Shown: piece after piece, positions 1 through 5,634 of the stretch
Layout: each line of letters starts with the position of its first letter
How positions within the stretch are numbered: the stretch's first letter is position 1
The notes under the pieces: generated by a model
Told to the model about the DNA's origin: nothing
Databases searched by the model: none
Seen by the model: only the letters and a program-made list of their open reading frames with translations
Position numbers and translations under genes: made by a program
DNA from: Planctomycetota bacterium
GTDB lineage: Bacteria; Planctomycetota; Phycisphaerae; WQYP01
Reading direction: 5' to 3'
Length of the DNA stretch: 8,206 nt
Assembly (NCBI GenBank): GCA_021795535.1
Contig: JAJYPG010000038.1
Location: forward strand, 1 to 8,206

Positions 1-25
1 GAGTTTCTCGAACAGCGAGAAACTC
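1..25. repeat. Perfect 10-bp inverted repeat inside the synthetase/GNAT coding region
   Basis: GAGTTTCTCG (1-10) and CGAGAAACTC (16-25) are perfect complements around a 5-nt loop. They lie in the GNAT coding segment (SFSLFEKL) at the window edge, so the dyad may extend further left. Confidence 0.6.
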
Positions 26-2577
26 GCGTGGCTGGTGCCGACCTGGCGACTCAGACGGCCCACGCCAACAATCAGCGGCTTTTTCGTCGCCGGGTCCTGA
101 TACTCCAGTACCAGGGCAATTTCGCGGTCATAATCATTGAAACAGCGGCGAAGAAGCCGGTCGTGCATTGTCCGGGCGTCAAAGCCCAGCGTGCCCATGA
201 AGCGCAATTGCACGGTGCGTTCGGAAAGCTGGCGGTGAAATTCCACAAGCAGCAGTTCATCTTCAGGGCGAATGGGGCGAACGGTCATGGTATGGCCATC
301 ATCCGAGGCGACCTGTGTTATGTACTGTGCCGGATAGGGCCGGATGGCGGGCTGCGGCAATTTGTCGGCGGAGGTATCCAGCGGATGAAGCACCACGCGG
401 GCATCCAGCGCCATCATGCGGTCATGGGAGACAAGTAATGGATTTATGTCAATTTCTTTAATCCAATGATGCTGCACCACCAACCGGCTGAATTGCACAA
501 TAAGCTGCTCCAGCGCGGCTGTGTCAACGGGCGGTCGGCCGCGAACCCCTTTGAACACCTGTGAAATGCGCGTCTGTTCCATCATGCGGCGGGCCAGCGT
601 GCTGGTAAGCGGCGGCAGCGCCAGGGCGCGGTCGCGCAGCACCTCCACCAGTTGCCCACCGGCGCCAAATACAATCACCGGACCTAGCTGCGGGTCCACA
701 GTGCTGCCCAGAATTATTTCATAGCCATCGGTGCGAATCATCGGTTGCACGGTAACGCCCTGAAAATGCCCACGTCCCGCTTTTAGCGCCACGGAATCCG
801 CGATGCGCGTGAAGGCCTGCCGGACCTCCGCATCAGATTTCAAATTCAACTGCACACCGCCCACATCGGTTTTGTGCGTAATGCTGTGGGAATGAAGCTT
901 GAGCACCACCGGATAACCCATGGCTCCGGCAAATTCCGACGCCTCTTCCACGGTTTCGGCTATTTTTGTCGGAACTATCGGCATGTCATAGGCGGCCAGC
1001 AGTTCCTTGGCTTCAAACTCCGTTAAAATAGTCCGGTTTTCACCGCGAACTTTGGCAATCAGGGCCTCGACTTTATGAATAGCCGCATCGGCCCGCAGGC
1101 TTTGCGGCGGCAGGGTGGGGGTTTCATAAATTCCGCGCAAATTGTAGCTGTAACGCCACATGTAATTAAACGCGCGCGAAGCGCTGTCCGGATAGGAAAA
1201 ATTAGGAATGCCCCGTTCACTTAACCGCTGTGCCCCGGCGGCCACTTCCGCACCTCCCATCCAACTGGCCAAAACCGGCTTTTTGGCTTTGCCCACCGCG
1301 GCCAGGAGCTCATCGGCGGTGCGTGTCGGATCGGTCATGGCCTGGGGGGTAAGAATAACCAGCACGCCATCAGAGCCGGGGTCCTGCATTGCAATTTTCA
1401 AACTTTGACCATAACGCTCCGGATCCGCATCGCCCAGAATATCCACCGGATTTCCATGGCTCCAGGCGGATGGCAGGCATTTGTTGAGTTCGGCAATTGT
1501 CTCGTCCGCCGGCTGGGCCAGTTCACCGCCGCCGCGTACCAGCGCATCGGTCGCCAGAACACCCGGTCCGCCGGCATTAGTGATGATGGTGAGCCGTCTG
1601 CCCGCGGGTCTGGGCTGTTTGCCCAGCACATCGGCCATGGAAAAAAGGTCTTCAATGCTGTCCACCCGCAAAACGCCCACGCGGCGGAATGCGGCTTCCA
1701 TGGCGTCGTCACTGCCCGCCAGGGAGCCGGTGTGCGAGGCAGCGGCTTTGGCGGCGGCTTCCGTGCGGCCTGCTTTGATAACAATAATCGGCTTGGATAA
1801 CGCCACCTGGCGCGCCGCGGAAAGGAAAGACCGGGCGTCACCAATGCTTTCCATATAGATGACTATACTTTTAGTTCGGGGATCATCACCCAGATAATCT
1901 ATCAAGTCGCCCCAGTCCACATCCAGCATCGATCCTATGCTGATAAACGCGCTGAACCCCACCCGTTCCTGCAAACTCCAATCCAGAACGCCGGTGCATA
2001 ATGCGCCGCTCTGGCTGATGAATCCAACCGAACCACTGCCCGCCATCGCATGGGCGAATGTGGCATTCAGGCCTGAAGGCGGACACATCACGCCCAGACA
2101 ATTCGGCCCGATGATGCGGATGCCCTGCGCCCGCGCGGTGGCGAGCATCCGGTTTTCCAATTCCACCCCCGCCGGACCGGTTTCCTTGAAACCCGCGGAA
2201 ATAACCACAACGCTGCGAATGCCCGCCTGCCCGCAGTCTTCAATGGTTTGCGGAACCGTGGGCGCGGGCGTCACAACCACCGCAAGGTCCGCCGGTTCTG
2301 GCAGATCGCGGACATGGGGGTATGCCCGAATGCCCATGACACCACTTTTCTTTAAATTCACCGGAAATATGGTGCCGCCAAAAGGACTGTCTATAAGATT
2401 CCGTAAAATGGCGCGGCCCACACTTCCCGGACGATCCGTTGCGCCAATGAGCGCAATGTTATTCGGGGCAAAAAAGGGCCGCAACGGATGCTTCCCCTGC
2501 CGCCATAAGTCGTGGGCGGGATCCAGAACCGCAACGGGGTTGGTTTTATGGGTTGTATTTACTGCTGATGCTGACAT
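1..2577 (-). CDS. Acyl-CoA synthetase (NDP-forming) / GNAT acetyltransferase fusion, Pat/PatZ type (3' end off window)
   Basis: An open frame of 859 codons runs from the ATG at 2577 to the left edge without a stop. Domains in order: CoA-binding Rossmann domain, about residues 30-165 ([30 protein letters not shown]); succinyl-CoA-ligase-like domains, about 180-480 ([10 protein letters not shown], then [11 protein letters not shown] with the presumed phosphorylated His at 282, and [14 protein letters not shown]); ATP-grasp domain, about 515-735 ([37 protein letters not shown]); start of a GNAT domain from about 765 ([21 protein letters not shown]). The GNAT acetyl-CoA-binding loop lies beyond the edge. 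E. coli PatZ is about 890 residues, so only a short C-terminal piece is missing. The family either makes acyl-CoA with ATP hydrolysed to ADP, or uses the front half to sense metabolites while the GNAT acetylates protein lysines. The retained His favours a working synthetase half. GGGAG at 2585-2589 lies 7 nt before the start. Family certain; substrate not readable. Confidence 0.93.
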   Translation of the reverse strand, partial: MSASAVNTTHKTNPVAVLDPAHDLWRQGKHPLRPFFAPNNIALIGATDRPGSVGRAILRNLIDSPFGGTIFPVNLKKSGVMGIRAYPHVRDLPEPADLAVVVTPAPTVPQTIEDCGQAGIRSVVVISAGFKETGPAGVELENRMLATARAQGIRIIGPNCLGVMCPPSGLNATFAHAMAGSGSVGFISQSGALCTGVLDWSLQERVGFSAFISIGSMLDVDWGDLIDYLGDDPRTKSIVIYMESIGDARSFLSAARQVALSKPIIVIKAGRTEAAAKAAASHTGSLAGSDDAMEAAFRRVGVLRVDSIEDLFSMADVLGKQPRPAGRRLTIITNAGGPGVLATDALVRGGGELAQPADETIAELNKCLPSAWSHGNPVDILGDADPERYGQSLKIAMQDPGSDGVLVILTPQAMTDPTRTADELLAAVGKAKKPVLASWMGGAEVAAGAQRLSERGIPNFSYPDSASRAFNYMWRYSYNLRGIYETPTLPPQSLRADAAIHKVEALIAKVRGENRTILTEFEAKELLAAYDMPIVPTKIAETVEEASEFAGAMGYPVVLKLHSHSITHKTDVGGVQLNLKSDAEVRQAFTRIADSVALKAGRGHFQGVTVQPMIRTDGYEIILGSTVDPQLGPVIVFGAGGQLVEVLRDRALALPPLTSTLARRMMEQTRISQVFKGVRGRPPVDTAALEQLIVQFSRLVVQHHWIKEIDINPLLVSHDRMMALDARVVLHPLDTSADKLPQPAIRPYPAQYITQVASDDGHTMTVRPIRPEDELLLVEFHRQLSERTVQLRFMGTLGFDARTMHDRLLRRCFNDYDREIALVLEYQDPATKKPLIVGVGRLSRQVGTSHASFSLFEKL

Positions 2578-2584
2578 GATGTAA

Positions 2585-2589
2585 CTCCC
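2585..2589 (-). promoter_or_regulatory. Shine-Dalgarno of the synthetase/GNAT gene
   Basis: The minus strand reads GGGAG, then 7 nt, then the ATG at 2577. This spacing supports the chosen start, and it matches the 7-8 nt spacing of the kdp-operon genes at the other end of the window. Confidence 0.75.
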
Positions 2590-2657
2590 AAAAGTCCAGC
2601 CTGCGGAAAACTCTCCATCCGGGGCGATTCCCGCACACGGGACGCATTTTTCACGGC

Positions 2658-2680
2658 GGGTTGACCGGAGCGGCCAACCC
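2658..2680. repeat. Hairpin with 10-position stem in the synthetase 5' leader
   Basis: GGGTTGACCG (2658-2667) and CGGCCAACCC (2671-2680) pair over 10 positions with a single A/C mismatch and a 3-nt loop. It lies 81 nt upstream of the synthetase start, so it would form in the mRNA leader. Neither strand has a T-run after it, so a simple intrinsic terminator is unlikely. Confidence 0.4.
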
Positions 2681-2802
2681 AATATCCACATCCCAAGCAT
2701 ACTATGCCTTCAGATGCGGGCAATCCGGAATAATATGGCAGTTGAGGTAGGGTTTTATCGTACACAAGCCGGAAAACCTTATAAGAGTCCGGCATCGTCC
2801 CG

Positions 2803-2811
2803 ATAGGTTGT
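2803..2811 (-). repeat. Shared intergenic 9-mer ACAACCTAT, copy 1 (upstream of synthetase)
   Basis: On the minus strand this reads ACAACCTAT, preceded by TTAA with a 4-nt gap. The same 9-mer lies upstream of the PEGA lipoprotein (3647-3655) and of the DnaJ-like gene (5402-5410), each time in the same orientation relative to the downstream gene. Its function is unknown. Confidence 0.35.
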
Positions 2812-2974
2812 TATTTTAATCCCGACACATATAGGAATGAACTTTTGGTATTACAGCGATGTCCAAGCCGACAGTCTGCACTTCATACGATTACAGTAAT
2901 GCTATAAATGTCTCGCTGGAACCCGGTAATTCACAAATGTATGTTGAAACACGGCTTACAGGAAATCCCGCTAT

Positions 2975-2994
2975 CGAAATTCCACCGAATTTCG
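2975..2994. terminator. Perfect 8-bp stem hairpin downstream of the PEGA lipoprotein gene
   Basis: CGAAATTC (2975-2982) and GAATTTCG (2987-2994) are perfect complements around a CACC loop. The hairpin lies 54 nt past the lipoprotein stop, beyond a second dyad at 3006-3032. Position fits a 3' end or mRNA-stabilising structure, but no U-tract follows on the minus strand, so the terminator call is tentative. Confidence 0.35.
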
Positions 2995-3005
2995 CAACCC
3001 CGACA

Positions 3006-3032
3006 ATCCCCGCACTCTTCGCGGCTGGGGAT
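3006..3032. terminator. Imperfect hairpin just after the PEGA lipoprotein stop
   Basis: ATCCCC (3006-3011) and GGGGAT (3027-3032) pair around a 15-nt interior that can add inner CG pairs (CGC near 3011-3013 against GCG near 3020-3023). The structure begins 16 nt after the lipoprotein stop codon on the minus strand. No T-run follows. Confidence 0.3.
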
Positions 3033-3048
3033 CGGTGGTGCGCGCTAC

Positions 3049-3531
3049 TCACTTCGCCTGTGGTGGCGACTGCAACCGGGCCTTCAGGGCATTGGCCCGC
3101 TGAATCAGTTCGGTGGTGGTTGGCTCACGCACCTTTTTCAGATCAAACGCCCATATCTGATGGTCTTTAATATGCATCGGCAGCAAGTCGGCAATCAGGT
3201 CAATGCCATACCACTGATACCATGGGCGGATGGTGGTTTTGTGCGTATGAAGGTAGTAATAAACATAATCCGGATTAACCGCGGTCCCAATGTTTTTCCT
3301 GGCCCGCAGGCGAACATCATAAGTGCCGTAAAATTCAAACGGAACCGTACAGGGCGAACGCCCACGCTGTACATCATTAAGATACACCAGCGAATTGGAC
3401 GGGCTGGTAACCACGGTTATGCTCTGCTCCACACAGCCCGCGGTCAAGAGGCAAAATCCCGCCGCAGCCAGCAGAGTAATGCGGCGAAGGGAAACCCAGG
3501 TGGTGAGCATACGTGACATCGTGAACTTCAT
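3049..3531 (-). CDS. PEGA-domain lipoprotein
   Basis: 160 residues from the ATG at 3531 to a TGA at 3049. The N-terminus is a lipoprotein signal: basic RR, a hydrophobic stretch (ITLLAAAGFCLL) and the lipobox LTAGC with the acylated Cys at residue 33. The mature protein opens with a PEGA fold (SITVVTSPSNSLVYLNDVQ, then GRSPCTVPFEFYGTYDVRLR), a small beta domain found on envelope proteins and thought to mediate surface contacts. After it come aromatic-rich segments (YVYYYLHTHKT, RPWYQWYGIDLIADLL), which I associate with planctomycete PEGA lipoproteins. No enzyme motif is visible. The frame extends upstream to GTG 3558 and ATG 3555, and also contains ATGs at 3519 and 3510. None has a Shine-Dalgarno. 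I chose 3531 because TACAAT ends exactly 7 nt before it. Probably membrane-anchored; exact role unknown. Confidence 0.8.
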   Translation of the reverse strand: MKFTMSRMLTTWVSLRRITLLAAAGFCLLTAGCVEQSITVVTSPSNSLVYLNDVQRGRSPCTVPFEFYGTYDVRLRARKNIGTAVNPDYVYYYLHTHKTTIRPWYQWYGIDLIADLLPMHIKDHQIWAFDLKKVREPTTTELIQRANALKARLQSPPQAK

Positions 3532-3538
3532 GGGTGGG

Positions 3539-3568
3539 ATTGTACAACGGCGCATCACTGGTGAGCAA
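3539..3568 (-). promoter_or_regulatory. Promoter of the PEGA lipoprotein gene, likely leaderless
   Basis: On the minus strand: TTGCTC (3568-3563), an 18-nt spacer, TACAAT (3544-3539), 7 nt, then ATG at 3531. The -10 matches the sigma-70 consensus at five of six positions and the -35 at three. Transcription would begin at or within a base or so of the start codon, which explains the absent Shine-Dalgarno. Confidence 0.5.
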
Positions 3569-3618
3569 CGTACCGTGGCCGCACCTGGGTTCGCCGTGGA
3601 AAAAAGAGTGGTGGGATC

Positions 3619-3636
3619 GCGGCTGTCCCCAGCCGC
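3619..3636. repeat. 6-bp GC-rich hairpin between the DnaJ-like and PEGA genes
   Basis: GCGGCT (3619-3624) and AGCCGC (3631-3636) pair perfectly around a GTCCCC loop. It sits upstream of the lipoprotein promoter and about 140 nt past the DnaJ-like stop. There is no U-tract on either strand. It could be a boundary structure or chance. Confidence 0.3.
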
Positions 3637-3646
3637 TTAAGCCGCT

Positions 3647-3655
3647 ATAGGTTGT
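3647..3655 (-). repeat. Shared intergenic 9-mer ACAACCTAT, copy 2 (upstream of PEGA gene)
   Basis: Minus strand ACAACCTAT, preceded by TTAA with a 4-nt gap exactly as in copy 1. It lies 78 nt upstream of the proposed -35 of the lipoprotein gene. Confidence 0.35.
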
Positions 3656-3737
3656 ACTATTAACGGTATAAATATGACCCTTTCAGGCTGAAATAATATA
3701 ACAATGGCAAAGCGGAACCAATGCATCATTTATGACC

Positions 3738-3760
3738 GCGTAGGGTATCTTTTATCCCGC
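3738..3760 (-). terminator. Candidate terminator hairpin after the DnaJ-like gene
   Basis: Beginning 15 nt after the TAG at 3775-3777, the minus strand can fold GCG and GGGAT against ATaCCC and CGC, with an AAAAG loop and small bulges. Location is right for a transcript end, but the stem is bulged and no clear U-tract follows. Confidence 0.25.
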
Positions 3761-3774
3761 ATGGAATTTTCGGC

Positions 3775-5223
3775 CTATTTCGATGGGTTAATCATGGCGT
3801 TAACGTCGGCATGGCTGGGCGATGCCACAGGCGATGTTGTAGCGGAATGGTCGTTGCGCAGGGCCAGTGAGGCTCGGCGGATCAACTGCCGCGATCCGGC
3901 AGCCTGTGCCGCCAACAGGGCCACGCGTTCGCAATAGCGGGCCGTCTCCTGATTTGTTCGTGACGGACCGGCGGCGTGGGCCTGGGCGGAAACCTGTAAC
4001 GCCACCTGAGCCAGAATGGCACATTGCCTTTGCTGGTGCGTGGTTTTACCAAGATGTAGAATCAGCTTTGCCCGCTCTGTCAGCGGGTTAACCTGGAATC
4101 GTTGGATTACGATATTTTCAGCATGAACCGCGTCGATTACGTCGCCATGGCGCACCGCCGCATGTAACGCGGCGATCAGCAGCGCGTATTGCCGTAGCGA
4201 TTCGGGTTCAGATACGGCCTTCATCAACACGCGTTTCGGCGAAAAAGCGATTGCCACCTGTTGTGCCCAGGCACGAACGGGATGGATCTGCGTTGGGGTG
4301 GGAATGGGTAATTTGGCGATTTTTACAGATTTTGGAGTGTATGTTGCGGTATTTGCCACATTATCGCGGCTGTCGGCATGGGTTTGGATGTCCGTTCCAC
4401 TGTTGCCTTCATGAAAGAAAAGTTGGCCGGGAAGCGGGCCTTTGTGCCAGTTCAATGTGGAGGCGGCTACGCTCTGCTGGGATATTGGGCGGTTTGGGGC
4501 ATGGAGGGCTGTTGGCCCAGCCGTCGGCCCGACGTTGTTTTTTGGGCTATTTACGGTTGTCAGTGGCAAATTTTGTGTGTGTGCGGGTGGTCTGTGCGGT
4601 GTCAGGCCGGTTATCCAGTTTGGCCGTGTATACAGGATGGCAAGTCCGCCAAGAACCGCCATCATTATGCCCAAGCCAAATAAAGCTATAGCGGTACCGG
4701 AAGACTTTTTGCGGCGCAGTGGATATTTGCGGGGAACGCTTCGTGTCCGTTGTGCGGCTATGGAAGTCAGTTCGGCTATGTCGCCGCTGGCTGATTCTGA
4801 TGGTATCTCAACCTCGGACATTTGCGCACTGGTGGCACTTGTACGCCGCCGCTGATTCTCATGCTTCTCGTGGCCAAATATATTTGATGCATCATGCACT
4901 GGCTTTTGAGCTTTTCTTGATGTCGCCTTGGCTGCGAGTATATGTGCCAGATTGTCGTCGTAAGCGGCTTTTGTGTCAGCTTGAGTCAGACATTCCTGGG
5001 CTGCGGCTATTTCTGTGAGCAAGCGGCGGGCGTGTGGGATATTTGCCCCCAAACCACAACGGCGAACATGAGCCATTTGCCGCAGCGCAGCGGAGTTTAT
5101 CCGGGATTTATCCTTTTCAAACAGATTCAATCCCAACAGGCGATAATGGTTCGGTGGCAGCTCTTCCGGCGGAATACCCAGCCAAAGCTGATAGGCATTA
5201 AATTCTGAAGTTGGTGCGGGTAT
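3775..5223 (-). CDS. Planctomycete single-pass membrane protein with DnaJ-like N-terminal domain; apparent AUA start
   Basis: 482 residues if started at the ATA at 5223-5221. Residues 11-90 hold the signature: YQLWLGIPP, PPNHYRLLGL, LFEKDKSRI, then LLTEIAAAQECL and KAAYD, resembling a degenerate J-domain in which helices end in a 'kaaYD' tail. A basic, polar linker follows, rich in RRKK just before one transmembrane segment at about 176-199 (IALFGLGIMMAVLGGLAILY). The charge pattern predicts the N-terminus in the cytoplasm and the C-terminus outside. After a Pro/Thr/Asn-rich linker (about 200-310), the last 170 residues look alpha-helical and Ala/Gln-rich. No catalytic motif is seen. The frame upstream to the stop has no ATG, GTG or TTG. 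The first TTG is at 5136 and would delete the conserved WLGIPP...HYRL. AGGAG lies 7 nt before ATA. An ATG at 5228 is out of frame. Function unknown; perhaps a chaperone-recruiting or scaffold membrane protein. Confidence 0.75.
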   Translation of the reverse strand: MPAPTSEFNAYQLWLGIPPEELPPNHYRLLGLNLFEKDKSRINSAALRQMAHVRRCGLGANIPHARRLLTEIAAAQECLTQADTKAAYDDNLAHILAAKATSRKAQKPVHDASNIFGHEKHENQRRRTSATSAQMSEVEIPSESASGDIAELTSIAAQRTRSVPRKYPLRRKKSSGTAIALFGLGIMMAVLGGLAILYTRPNWITGLTPHRPPAHTQNLPLTTVNSPKNNVGPTAGPTALHAPNRPISQQSVAASTLNWHKGPLPGQLFFHEGNSGTDIQTHADSRDNVANTATYTPKSVKIAKLPIPTPTQIHPVRAWAQQVAIAFSPKRVLMKAVSEPESLRQYALLIAALHAAVRHGDVIDAVHAENIVIQRFQVNPLTERAKLILHLGKTTHQQRQCAILAQVALQVSAQAHAAGPSRTNQETARYCERVALLAAQAAGSRQLIRRASLALRNDHSATTSPVASPSHADVNAMINPSK

Positions 5224-5230
5224 AACATCT

Positions 5231-5235
5231 CTCCT
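5231..5235 (-). promoter_or_regulatory. Shine-Dalgarno AGGAG that selects the ATA start of the DnaJ-like gene
   Basis: Minus-strand AGGAG ends 7 nt before the ATA at 5223 and only 2 nt before an out-of-frame ATG at 5228-5226. Seven nt is the same spacing as for the synthetase, kdp small ORF and kdpF. The ATG frame stops after 33 codons. Confidence 0.6.
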
Positions 5236-5393
5236 GGAATTGGGCTTAGAATCGGCTCAATTGACGATGGTTGAGTCAGCCCACAGCAGATAATTTACCA
5301 AAGAACTTGTGTAAAAGCAATATCACCGCGTCCGCGATTTTCCCGTATCCGTCACGGGCCTGTGCAATGACGCAAGCTGAGGTTTAGTACTAC

Positions 5394-5449
5394 TATGCTG
5401 GATAGGTTGTAAGTGGCGTTAAAATAGGAACTTACAAGCGGATAGCATA
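5394..5449. repeat. Nested inverted repeat in the divergent intergenic region
   Basis: An outer pair TATGCT (5394-5399) / AGCATA (5444-5449) encloses an inner perfect 8-bp pair TTGTAAGT (5407-5414) / ACTTACAA (5430-5437). The internal loop is 7 nt on one side and 6 on the other, and the central spacer is 15 nt. The left arm includes the shared 9-mer. It could be a two-site operator for a dimeric regulator or an RNA stem. Confidence 0.4.
5402..5410 (-). repeat. Shared intergenic 9-mer ACAACCTAT, copy 3 (upstream of DnaJ-like gene)
   Basis: Minus strand ACAACCTAT, here with TTAA 8 nt upstream instead of 4. It lies about 180 nt before the DnaJ-like start, within the left arm of the nested dyad. 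Confidence 0.35.
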
Positions 5450-5621
5450 CCGTTTACATTCATTATGGATTGTTATATCTGTAAAACCCGAAGTCGTTTT
5501 TATACGTGCCCTATTAGCTGTATTCACCAGTCGGTAATCATAAGAGCTTATAAAGGTGATGGAAACACGTACCCAGGCGTCTTCTTGGCGGCCCGGTATT
5601 TTGTCTGTCGGCCTGATGCCT

Positions 5622-5627
5622 TACAAT
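5622..5627 (+). promoter_or_regulatory. -10 hexamer of the GT-C-like gene, likely leaderless
   Basis: TACAAT, then exactly 7 nt (TCGGCCC), then ATG at 5635: the same geometry as at the PEGA lipoprotein. The -35 is weak; TTTTGT at 5599-5604 has the right 17-nt spacing but matches poorly. Confidence 0.42.
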
Positions 5628-5634
5628 TCGGCCC

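Larger units (their letters stand above)
2578..3048. other. Non-coding 471-bp leader/intergenic region with several inverted repeats
   Basis: This gap separates two minus-strand genes and probably holds the promoter and 5' leader of the synthetase gene. It is AT-rich towards 2740-2960. I see four dyads: 2658-2680, 2697-2707 (GCATA-C-TATGC), 2975-2994 and 3006-3032. The 9-mer ATAGGTTGT, shared with two other intergenic regions, is at 2803-2811. Open frames here (a 78-codon minus-strand frame from 2795, and plus-strand frames running into the lipoprotein gene) lack a Shine-Dalgarno and recognisable domains. I found no convincing -35/-10 pair. Confidence 0.6.
5224..5634. other. 411-bp divergent intergenic region (DnaJ-like gene / GT-C-like gene)
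   Basis: The region separates divergent genes, so it should carry promoters in both directions. On the minus side are the AGGAG at 5231-5235, a short dyad CTCAA/TTGAG (5256-5260, 5271-5275), a 5-bp hairpin CCCGT/ACGGG (5342-5346, 5354-5358), and the nested dyad at 5394-5449 that contains the shared 9-mer. On the plus side is TACAAT at 5622-5627. A 30-codon plus-strand ORF (5559-5651) overlaps the GT-C-like start. The central part is AT-rich. I see no RNA gene. Confidence 0.6.

Noticed and set aside
2559..2795. 78-codon minus-strand ORF overlapping the synthetase start
   Set aside because: No proper Shine-Dalgarno, no recognisable domain, overlaps the well-supported synthetase start in another frame, and occupies its likely leader.
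2578..3048. Riboswitch or small RNA gene in the long intergenic gaps
   Set aside because: No known riboswitch core or tRNA-like fold was recognised. Only isolated hairpins are visible.
2859..3516. Plus-strand ORFs of 103 and 202 codons across the PEGA gene
   Set aside because: They are antisense shadows of the lipoprotein gene. Composition is unlike a protein family and there is no ribosome site.
3532..3558. Longer PEGA lipoprotein starting at GTG 3558 or ATG 3555
   Set aside because: It lengthens the signal peptide n-region without benefit, has no ribosome site, and would overlap the TACAAT that fits the 3531 start.
5400..5520. Possible sigma-70 promoter TTTACA ... TATATC for the GT-C-like gene
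   Set aside because: The spacer is only 15 nt, and the start-proximal TACAAT explains the gene better.
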